From Bromus sterilis (taxonomy: Eukaryota > Streptophyta > Magnoliopsida > Poales > Poaceae), in contig OX465600.1 of NCBI GenBank assembly GCA_950022295.1, forward strand, positions 237,357,782 through 237,421,781: a stretch of DNA of 64,000 nucleotides, given 5' to 3'. Positions 42,701-52,816 of the stretch are shown here, in pieces. The position numbers were made by a program, and so were the translations under genes. Under the pieces are notes generated by a model. That model worked only from the letters and a program-made list of their open reading frames with translations, ran no database searches and was not told the DNA's origin. The first letter of the stretch is position 1, and every line of letters begins with the position of its first letter.

Positions 42701-44826
42701 CCGAATGGAAAAGGCAACTCATACATTGACCATCTCACAACCTATATTTTACTTATGCATGTAGCATATATCACCTTATGCATGTGTAGGAAGTTTTATA
42801 TTATTATTGCTGCAAACCTGGTAGGGTAGCCACATGATCATATCCTGTTTGCTTAGAGAACCTAGCACGTGTTTGCTATATATTTGCTATGCTTGTAGAC
42901 GTGGATTGGTTTGAGATTACATTGAGCTACGTGAGGATTTAATTACTTGACTAGCAAACTTTTACTTAGAATTCACCTCTGGACGGGCATGGAGTGCTTC
43001 CTGGGGGCTCGTGCCTTATCTAAGGCGAGACCAGGTTGTACCCCTAATGGTTGGTTTTGGTGGTTGACAGTACGCCATGGTATCTACCCTCTGAACGTAA
43101 GTGGGCGCCGTCCAGGCTCAAAAAGATCAGACATACTTGGTGACTAAGAGCTTCCATGTACAGCCGCTGGCCATATGGCCTCTGGCTTAGTTGAGTACGA
43201 TGTAGGAAGCCTCTCCCGTGCAAAGCTAGCAGATGTAGATGTGATAGGTGGTACCGGCTTGTCGTTGGGTGTAGGTGACCTCTTCTGAAAGACTTTGTCT
43301 CAATCTTCGGGTTGAGTCCAGCGGGAAAAGTGTACTAACCTCTGCAGAGTAAAAACTAATCATGATTAGCTGTGTCCCCGGTTATGGGCAACTTTGAGCT
43401 ACTAGACATTACTGTTACTGGAGGATCTTGACAGATTAATCACCATAATAAATTTGAGTGGGAAAGATTTAATAAAGGGTGTGGATTGGAACTGGTGTGC
43501 CCAGTTCAATCTTAAGTAGTAAGTTAAACTAAAATTTTGACTAGGTAGATTGGGAAAAATCAGCTTTCTGCAAAATAAAACCATAAGCCTTTCCTTTGAC
43601 TTACCTTGCATGTAGATGTAGGTCTGTTATATACTTTTTCGTGTGACTTGCCGTACAAATCAGATGTACTGACCCGTTGTCGGGCTGTAACCTTCGGTGT
43701 TGCAGGATGGTATACGACGAGTAGGTGATGCGATGTAGGGTTACGATGTCTATACTCAACTTGCCAGTGGAGTTGATGGACGCCATGAAGCTCTTTATTG
43801 TTTTCCGCTGTATTCTATTTATAATCTAGCCTTGAGCTATGAAGGTATGATTTATTGTAATACTGGATCTTCAATGTAATATATATGACATGTGGTTTAT
43901 TCTTGATATTACATCATGTATATTGTGTGCTAGCTATTGATCCAGTGACTAGCACAAAATGCACAGAGACTCCGGTTTGTGATGAACCGGGTTGTTACAA
44001 TTGCTTTGGACAAGTAGTAGGTAGTAACTCCAAGAGGGAGCGTTATGCATGATTTTGGGTTCATGCCCCCTGATGACTAGCTTGAGTGACAGAAACATGA
44101 GTCTAGGGGATGTTTTGTTGCCACAAGGTATAAAACAACGGTGCTTGTACTTGCGGGTGCAAGGATTGTTTACTATACGCAAAGTTCTTTAATGCAGTTT
44201 TCTGTTGCTTTGAGTTTACACTTTGGGTGGGATTCGCAACTTAATACCAGCGAGAATTTATGGATAGATATCTCAAGGTGGATGATTACTAGGTAGATGT
44301 TGATGGATTTCGGTCTACTTGTCTTGGCGTACCGCCCAAGCTTTTGAGCCTCTTCCTTTCTTAGTAGCATAGTTAGCATTGGTTTGCACACATAATCCTG
44401 TCAATTGCCCAGCTGTAATTTTTTTAAATCGCATGGCTATTTTATCGTCTTTTGAGAGAGAGACATCACTAGTGAACATCATGGGACCCCGGTCCATATT
44501 TCCACCACTGTTTACACCCGCTATTTATTTTCTGCTTTATTTCCTTTTCCGTTGCTATCACTATCGTTATTATCCCGTGTGTTTGTTTCTTTGTAAACAA
44601 CAAGGCCGGAGGGATTGACAACCTCTCTGTACTCGTTGGGAGCAAAGTTATCTGTTGTGTGTGCAGGTCCACGTCAAACACCTAATTGCTGGCGCCGTTG
44701 TCACCTTCCTGTCGTTGTCGGAGTCCTACTGGAGACAAACCTTGGTATCATTACCGAGGGAAATTTGCTGCTGTCTACATCTCAACCTTCCACTTTGGGT
44801 AACCAACGAGGGGTGAGAAGCCATCA
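39745..44826 (+). repeat. 5' LTR of RLG-7, split by a solo LTR
   Basis: 39745-40566 plus 44000-44826; about 1.64 kb without the insertion and one duplication copy. The start is decayed (TCATAATTCC where sisters have TGATACGTCC), but alignment holds from the first base. It ends GAAGCCATCA. A TATA-like CGCCTATATAT lies near 40110. Confidence 0.82.
40567..43999 (+). mobile_element. solo LTR of a long-LTR retrotransposon, 3433 bp
   Basis: TGTAAC...GTTACA ends, flanked by ATTGA (40562-40566) and ATTGC (44000-44004), a 5-bp duplication with one change; sister LTRs read TTTATTGC there without interruption. The first kilobase is very AT-rich. A TATA box CCTATATATATATTTT is at about 41512-41527, followed by a GC-rich leader-like block (41577-41990) that creates overlapping Pro/Arg/Ala-rich ORFs. 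No internal primer site, polypurine tract or pol is seen. The 3' half is related to 12496-14376. The family is not named. Confidence 0.75.
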
Positions 44827-44837
44827 AAGCTAATTTC

Positions 44838-44855
44838 TGGCGCCGTTGCCTGGGA
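44838..44855 (+). promoter_or_regulatory. primer-binding site (tRNA-Asp) of RLG-7
   Basis: TGGCGCCGTTGCCTGGGA, eleven bases after the LTR end, has one change from the tRNA-Asp complement. Confidence 0.82.
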
Positions 44856-44990
44856 TTCCACTCTTCAAGATAGGGGAGTTGCACACTATCTTTTATCTTT
44901 GCTTTTTAGTCTTTTTAGTTTACCTTTCAGTTTTTGCTTTAGTGTCCCTTATCAAAAATCAAAAAAATAGTTATCTTGCTTGCTGCTGCT

Positions 44991-47031
44991 ATGGGTTCCA
45001 CCGAGAACACCAAGTTGTGTGACTTCACTAGTCATAACAACAGTGAATTCATCTGCACTCCTATTGCTCCACCTGCCACTTCAACACCTTCTTATGAGAT
45101 TAAACCTGCTTTGCTAAACCTTGTTATGAAAGATCAATTCTCCGGTGCTGGAGATGATGCTGCTTTACATTTAAATAATTTTGTTGAGCTCTGTGATATG
45201 CAACAGTACAAAAAGTAGATGGTGATATCGTTAAGCTTAAGCTTTTTCCTTTCTCCTTGGGAGGAGGAGATAAAATCCGGTTTCAATCCTTGCTTAGGAA
45301 TAGCATAGATTCTTGGGATAAGTGCAAGGATGCTTTATTGGGAAGTACTACCCCCCAGCAAAGATTATCCAATTGAGGAGTAATATTATGAATTTGAAGC
45401 AATTGGATAATGAGCACGTTTCCCAAGCTTGGCAACGCATGAAACCTCTTGTTAAGAATTGCCCTACGCATGTTTTGACTACTTGGATGGTTATCCAAAC
45501 TTTTTATGCAGGCTTGAACTTTACCTCACGGAACTTGCTAGATTCGGCCGCGGGAGGAACCTTTATGTCAACAACGCTTGGTGCTGCCACAAAACTACTC
45601 GATGAGATGATGACCAACTATTCCCAATAGCACACTGAAAGAGCTCCAACAGGTAGGAAGGTAAACTCTGTCGAGGAGGTCTCCTCCCTAAATGAAAAAG
45701 TTGACTTGATTATGTCTCTACTTACCAAGCAATCTCCTATTGATCCTCATGATGTTCCTTTAAATTCTTTGATTGCTCAAGATCAAGTAGATGTGAACTT
45801 TATCTCTAGAAACAACTTCAATAACAATGCTTATAAGAGTAATTTTGGTAGCAATCCTAGACCGTTCCCCTCCAACAACTATGGGAACAACAATACTTAT
45901 CCTAGCACCAAGAACTCCACTTCTAAACTAGAGAGTATGCTTAAAGACTTCATCACTACCCAAAAAGCCTTCAACAAGAGTGTAGAGGAAAAACTAGATA
46001 AATTGCATAATCTCTCATCGAAGGTAGAAAATTTAGCCCATGAAGTAGAATTGCTTAAAATTAGAACTTCTCCTCTTGAGGAGAGGAAGGTCGGTCCTAT
46101 GAATGCTATTCCAGTGCAAATTAATGAAAACATTAGGATGATGGCTAAACTTAAAGAGAGATGGGCTAGAGAAAAGGAGGAAGAAGATAGAATTAACAGC
46201 CTTCCTACACACCATACCGTTGCTACTATCCAAGTTGTTGAGGATATCCAAACTCTTAGCACCCAATGCACCCCTAGTCCCATAGGACCTATTAATGGTG
46301 ATGCTATGACCTCAACCGTAGAAGAAGAAACTCCTTTGACTGTAGAAGCTACCAAACAAGTGAGCCTAAAGGACACCACTACCACTTTACTTGATAGTAA
46401 TGACCTTGATTTTGATAATTGCACCCTTTCTGAAGTTATTCGTTTCCTTCACAAGATGTCTAGAGACCCCCACACTAGCACACTTAATCTTGCCTTCACG
46501 AAGCATATCACCAATGCTCTCATTAAAGCTAGGGAAGAGAATCTTAGGGTAGAAGCCTCCATACCTATAAAGCTAGAAGATGGTTGGGATCCTATGATTA
46601 AAATTAAGTTGAATAACTTATCTTGCTATGCTTTATGTGATGTTGGAGCTAGTACCTCCGTTATGCCCAAAAGAATGTATGATATGTTTGAATTAAAACC
46701 TTTTGAACCTTGTTCTTTTGGTGTTCGCCTAGTTGACCCTTCCGTAAAGAAACCTTTGGGGAAGATTGATGATGTTCTCATCATTGTCAATGCCAATTAT
46801 GTTCCCGTTGATTTTACTATTATGGACATTGAATGTGAACCATCATGTCCAATTATTTTGGGACGCCCTTTTCTTCGCATCGTTGGTGCTGTCATTGATA
46901 TGAAAGAAGGGAATATAAAATTCCAATTCCCTCTCAAAAAAGGGATGGAACACTTCCCTAGAAAGAAGATTAAGTTACCTTTTGAGTCCATTACACGGGC
47001 TAGCTATTCTCTTACTCTTGATAAAACTTGA
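44991..47031 (+). pseudogene. gag-protease of RLG-7, with two frameshifts and one stop
   Basis: It starts MGSTENTKLCDFTSHN at 44991. A base is lost near 45213 and another near 45335, compared with RLG-6. From there one frame runs to 47031 with a single TAG at 45628-45630, where RLG-6 has TGG. It carries an Athila-type gag domain (KYYPPAKIIQLRSNI, WMVIQTFYAGLN), an Asn-rich linker, a heptad-like helical segment (near 45925-46070), then a retropepsin-like domain with ALCDVGASTSVMP and PIILGRPFLR. It ends at the TGA 47029-47031. The role would be particle assembly for a non-autonomous element. Confidence 0.85.
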
Positions 47032-49945
47032 TCTTCTCTTTTTGCATCATGCCTAGCTTAAAGGCATAAAAGAAAGCGCTTTTGGGAGGCAGCCCACAAC
47101 GATTTAGGTTTATTTTTCTTTTGTTGTGTCTTTATGTTTTTTTCTACTGTAGCAACATCATTGTATCTTTACTTTTCAAACTTTGTGCCATTTATAGCCT
47201 CATATGACAAGGGAAGTGAAAGTGGTGACATGCTGTCCAGAAACAGATTTTGTCCTCATGACGGGAAAAATCATAGAAAATTCCCAGTTCATCTTTTTGA
47301 GCTGAATGTTTTACACAACATGCTCTAGAAAATCACGGAACTTTCGTATGTTCTGAGTTTTTTGATTTGAGTTGCAGAAATACACCTAAAAAATTATTTA
47401 CTACCTGCTGGTCTGTTTTCACAGATTCTAACCTATTTTGATTTTTCTCCATTTTGCAAACCTTAAGCTTGATTTTTCTTTGCAATTTTTTTTTCAACCT
47501 TGAGAAACAGCAGCTCTTCAAGAATATCCTTATTTCCATTAGAGAAAAATTATTTTACTGTGGGTACTAACCGCGCTAATCAGATTATGATGAGCTATGT
47601 ATGAAGGGAGTTTTCAAGTGTGCGAGGGAAGATGATAAAAGAAGATTCAGGAGGGTCAAACGCTCAAGCTTGGTGATGCCCCCGTGCACCCCCAAGAAAT
47701 ATTCAAGAAGACTCAAGCATCTAAGATTGGGTATGCCCCCATGCATCCCCTTCTCCATCAACAATTATCAGTTCGTCTTTCGTTCCACTATATTTTTATC
47801 ACTTCATGCGTTATGTGCTATGCTTGGAGCGTCTTGGTTTTTATTTCCTTTTTAGTTTTATTTAGCTTTTCTTGCTGTTCATAACAAGTTAGAACCCAGC
47901 TTTCTTTGTGTGGGAGAGAAACACGCTCCACTTCACCCTAGAACACAACATAGGTTTTTCATGCTCATCTTTGATGTGTGTGTTCTTTATCTTTTTCGTA
48001 GATGCTGTCATGTTTAGCTCTTAGTTTTCATGCTTATCTTTTTAAGAGCTTTTGTTTAGTTTGTTCCTGGAACTCTCTTGAGTTTTCATGTTTATCTTGT
48101 TTAGCGAGTTTTCCTGTTGCACTGATTTGTGTGTCTTGACTTGAAGTAGGTAATTGAGGTTGCTATTCAATTGTAGTAGTAACTTGCAATAGTTTTGAGG
48201 TATTGCTATGATTAATGTTTGAACTTTTGGTGTCAAGAGATTTAGCCTATTAGTGATAGATGTCGTATTTTTGGCAATCCGTGTTCATTTTTGAAAAACC
48301 TAAAAAATTAGTTGAGAACTTTAGCTACTAGATGGATCACTAATCTTTGGAGGGATCGAATATTAGAGTACACTCACGTACCATGAGTCGAGGATGCGCA
48401 AGGATAACCAAACCCCCATACACTCCTCCTGGGGGTACTTGTCTCTTTGTGAACCTCCTAATTAGATTGAGAGTTATCGATAATAAGTGCATGAGTTCTT
48501 CGGACTAATGTGAGTATTCTAAAGTTGACACTTCCACCTACCTATATTTTTCTAGCCTCTTCGGTACCGTGCATTGCCCATTCTCACCTCGAGAGTTGGC
48601 GCATAATTCGCCGGTGCATCCAAATCCTTGGCACGATACGCTTTGTCATCATAAGCCTCATTATACCCTTCCTCAAACCAGCCACCATACCTACCTATCA
48701 AGGCATTTCCATAGCCTTTCCGAGATACATTTCCATGCAACATCCACCTTCTCATGACTTGATCTTCATGTCATACATGCTTTTGCTTGATCGATGAGCC
48801 GCATGCTAGTTGGGCCTTGCCCTATTCATTGCTACATGAAGCGCTAGTATCATTGCATATCCTGCTACACTGGCAGAGGCATACATTTGATTACTTCATG
48901 ATAGTTTCATTTTCTTTATGTTGAGTACTTTTGTAAAGTGTGAAAGATCTTCTATACTTCTTGTAAAATATAGAGTGTTGCCCCTAAAGTGAGGAAAAGG
49001 ATCCCAAAGAGGAAAAAATAAAAATACCCCAAAGAGGACAAATGAGAATTAAATAGAAAGAGCCATTGAGGCCACCAAAAAAAATGGAAAAAAGAGAAAA
49101 TAAAAATAAAAATAGAGAAGGGGACACACTACTATTCCTTTTGAGAGATCCACACTCGTACTCCATCTTATATCTTGTACTCCATAGATATTATCATTTA
49201 TGCATATAGCTATGTGGGGATCTTCACACTTTAGAACTTGGCTTGTATATTCCAATGATGAGCCTCCTCAAATGAGTTCTAGGTATTCTTGAGCAAGCAA
49301 GTTGGAGGCACCCCCACTAGTTCCATTGGAGAGCTTACCTTAGCTCATATGTGCATCCGTTGCATGGCAATCCCTAATCCTCACATCATATCTATCATTT
49401 GGCTTTCTCTCGCCTATGATTTTCCTCATCGATGTGAGCCTTTCACACCTTTTTTTGCCTTCCCCCTCCATCATTTTTCTCTCTTTGCCATCCTAAGTGT
49501 CAACTTTCTTGCTTACGCTCATCCATTGCATGAGTGCTCAAAATATCGAAAAGGAGTGGATCATTTTGACTTGTACCTGGCTAGTGGTCTGGGGATGAGT
49601 CAAGATAAGATTCCAAAGAAGACCAAGTGTGAAACTTTAGTAGATTAAGTTCTCAACAATAAAAACTATGTTTACTCTCTCGTATATCCCTATTCCCTTT
49701 CTTGCACACAAACACCATTTGGAGACATTCGAGTCACGGACAGCAAGAGCTCTTGCACCTTTATGTTCTTATGTTGCTTGTTTCAATGCTAATATAGACT
49801 CTTGCCTGTTATGACTTGAATTGAATTACATGCCTTGATTTCTTTACTTAAAAGTTCTTATATGGTTGGTAGCATCTCACCACAGAAATTATGCTTGTTA
49901 TCATTTACCTACTCGAGGACGAGCAGGAATTAAGCTTGGGGATGT
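47032..49945 (+). other. 3' non-coding region of RLG-7
   Basis: The best uninterrupted copy of the region shared by RLG-1, -2, -6 and -8. In order it has a CGCTTTTGGGAGGCAGCCC block just after gag, the small ORF 47601-47855, decayed hairpins (about 47672-47750), the antisense ORF 48552-48755, the A/G-rich tract 49077-49124, a sense ORF 49289-49648 containing HPLHECSKYRKGVD, and the polypurine tract 49931-49945. Confidence 0.8.
47601..47855 (+). CDS. recurrent small ORF, 84 residues, unknown
   Basis: Same start (MKGVFKCAREDD) and layout as 9970-10212, with an altered C-terminal end. No recognisable domain. Confidence 0.28.
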   Translation: MKGVFKCAREDDKRRFRRVKRSSLVMPPCTPKKYSRRLKHLRLGMPPCIPFSINNYQFVFRSTIFLSLHALCAMLGASWFLFPF

Positions 49946-50700
49946 TGATACGTCCAAAACGTATCTATAATTTCTGCTTGCTCCATGCATCTTTTGTGTG
50001 ATATTGCTATGATATTGATGCAGTTCCATACACTTTGGATCATATTTGGGCTAACCTATTAACTCAGTGCACTCCAGTGCCAGTTCCTGTTTTCTATTTT
50101 TTTTTGTATTTTAGGTTTTCCCATTACTTAAAGTGCCGAAACCCTCGAGAACGGAACCCTTTTTCGTGATCTCTCCTCTGTTCCGCCGCCGCAGCGCTTC
50201 CAAGATCGGGAGCACCAGGAGCCCTCTTCCTTTCTTAGTAGCATAGTTTGCATTGGTTTGCGGACACAATCCTGTCAATTGCCCAGCTGTAATTTGTTTA
50301 CCTCGCATGGCTATTTGATCATCTTTTGGGAGAGAGACATCACTAGTGAACATCATGGGACCCCGGTCCATATTTCCACCACTGTTTACACCCGCTATTT
50401 ATTTTCTTCTTTATTTCCTTTTCCGTTTCTATCGCTATCATTATTATCCCGTGCGTTTGATTCTTTGTAAACAACAAGGCCGGAGGGATTGACAACCTCT
50501 CTGTACTCGTTGGGAGCAAAGTTATCTATTCTGTGTGCGGGTCCACGTCAACCGCCTAATTGTTGGCGCCGTTGTCACCTTCCTGTCGTTGTCGGAGTCC
50601 TACTGGAGACAAACCTTGGTATCTTCATCGAGGAAAATTTGTTGTTGTTTACATCTCAACCTTCCACTTTGGGTAACCAACGAGGGGCGAGAAGCCATCA
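49946..50700 (+). repeat. 3' LTR of RLG-7 with two internal deletions
   Basis: Only 755 bp against about 1.64 kb for its partner. After TTACTTAAAGTGC the GC-rich segment is missing to CGAAACCCTCGAG (near 50137). After GAGCCCTCTTCCT about 0.9 kb is missing to TTCTTAGTAGCATAG (near 50234). Both LTR ends are intact. Confidence 0.85.
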
Positions 50701-50747
50701 GTCCTTTATCAAAAATTACAAAAAAATATGCCACACTTGCTGCTACT

Positions 50748-52816
50748 ATGGGTTCCACTGAAAACACCAAGTTGTGTGACTTCACTAGTCACAACAACAA
50801 AGACTTTATCTGCACTCCTATTGCCACACCTACCACTTCAGCTACCTCTTATGAAATTAAACCTTCTTTGGTAAACCTTGTTATGAGAGTTCAATTCTCT
50901 GGTGCTGGAGATGATGATTCTTTACACTAGAACAATTTTGTTGAGCTCTGTGATATGCAAAAGAATAAAGAAGTAGAAGGTGATGTTGTTAAGCTCAAGC
51001 TTTTTCCTCTCTCTTTGAGGGACAGAGCTAAAATCTGGTTTAAATCTTTGCCTAGGAATAGCATAGATTCTTGGGATAAGTGCAAAGATGCTTTTATTGG
51101 GAAGTATTACCCACCTGCTAAAATTATCCAATTGCGGAGTAACATTATGAATTTTAGGCAATTGGATAACGAACATGTTGCCCAAGCTTGGGAACGTATT
51201 AAATCTCTTGTTAAGAAATGACCTGCACATGGTTTGACTACCTGGATGGTTATCCAGACTTTTTATGCAGGCTTGAACTTTACCTCGCGGAACTTGTTAG
51301 ATTCGGCCGCGGGAGGAACCTTTATGTCAACTACACTTGGTGCTTCCACAAAACTTCTCGGTGAGATGATGACCAACTATTCCCAATGGCACACCGAACA
51401 CGCTCCAACAGGTAGGAAGGTAAACTCTGTCGAGGAGATTACCTCCCTAAATGAAAAAGTTGACTTAATTATGTCTCTATTTACCAAGCAACCCTCTATT
51501 GATCATCATGATGTTCCTTTAAATTATTTGGTTGATCACGAACAAGTAGATGTGAACTTTATTGCTAGAAACAACTTTAACAATAATTCTTATAGGAGTA
51601 ATTTTTCTAGCAATCCTAGACCGTTTCCATCCAATTATGGCAACAACAACACCTATCCTGGCAACAACTCCTACAACCCTACTTACAAGGAAAGAGACCT
51701 ACATAGCCATGAGAAATTCGTATAAATAGAGAAGGCTACTAAGAACTATATGCACACCCAGTTTGAACAAAACAAAGTCTTCTCTAAGAAAATAGGTGAG
51801 CACACTGTCATTCTTCAAAACATTAGTGAACAACTTGAGAGCCTGAACAGTGAGATCTCTAATCTCCAGGCTAGACTTACCGCTACTGAAACCCATGTTT
51901 CAAATATGTCCCACACCCAATCTACTTTGATAAATCAAATGGAAGCCAAACCAGAAGTTATCCCTATGGAAGATGATAGAATTAAGAGCCTTCCTACACA
52001 CCACACAGTTGCTACTATCCAAATTGTTGAGGACACTAAAACTATTAGCACCCAATGCACTGCCGGTCCCATTGGACCTATTAATGGTGATGCTAATACC
52101 TCAACCTTAGAAGAAGAAACTCCTATGAACATAGAGGGTTTCAAACAAGTGAGCCTAGATGACACTACTACCACCTTTGATAGTATTGATATTGATTCTG
52201 ATAGTTGCACCCTCTCAGAAGTTATTAGCTTGTTACACAAAATGTCTAGGGACCCCACACTAGCACACTTAATCTTGCCTTCACGGAGCATATCACAAAT
52301 GCTCTCATCAAAGCTAGGGAGGATAAGCTTAGGATAGAAGCCTCCATACCTAGGAAGCTAGATGATGGTTGGGACCCTATGATAAAAATTAAATTAAATA
52401 ACTTCACCTGCTATGCTTTATGTGACTTTGGAGCTAGTACTTCCATCATGCCCAAAAGAATGTATGATATGTTTGAATTGAAACCTTTTGATTCTTATTC
52501 TTTTGGTGTTCGTCTTGTTGATTCTTCCGTAAAGAAACCTTTGGGGAAGATCGACGATTGTCTTATCATTGTCAATGAAAATTATGTTCCCGTTGATTTT
52601 ATGATTATGGATATAGAGTGTGAACCTATATGTCCAATTATTTTGGGACGCCCTTTTCTTCGCACCGTTGGTGCCTTTATTGACATGAAAGAGGGGAATA
52701 TAAAATTTCAATTCTCTCTCAAAAATGGGATGGAACACTTCCCTAGAAAGAAAATCAAGTTACCATTTGAGTCCGTTACACGGGCTAGCTATTCTCTTTC
52801 TCTTGATAAAACTTGA
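50748..52816 (+). pseudogene. gag-protease of RLG-6, with three stops and one frameshift
   Basis: It opens MGSTENTKLCDFTSHNN at 50748, about 45 bases after the RLG-7 insertion site. Stops lie at 50928-50930, 51220-51222 and 51723-51725. A base is lost near 52255 in a run of C where RLG-7 has one more. The gag domain is clear (RDRAKIWFKSLPRNSIDSWD, WMVIQTFYAGLNFTSRN), followed by an Asn-rich linker and a coiled-coil-like segment with NISEQLESLNSEISNLQARL. The protease-like end (52379-52816) has ALCDFGASTSIMPKRMYD, with Phe in the active-site loop where RLG-7 has Val. No pol follows. Confidence 0.85.

Larger units (their letters stand above)
39745..50700 (+). mobile_element. RLG-7: complete non-autonomous Gypsy element
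   Basis: 5' LTR (39745-44826, itself split by a solo LTR), primer site, leader, gag-protease pseudogene (44991-47031), about 2.9 kb of 3' region, polypurine tract, and an internally deleted 3' LTR (49946-50700). No reverse transcriptase, RNase H or integrase is present between protease and LTR, so it would have depended on another element. The flanking GTCCT repeats are perfect. Confidence 0.88.
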
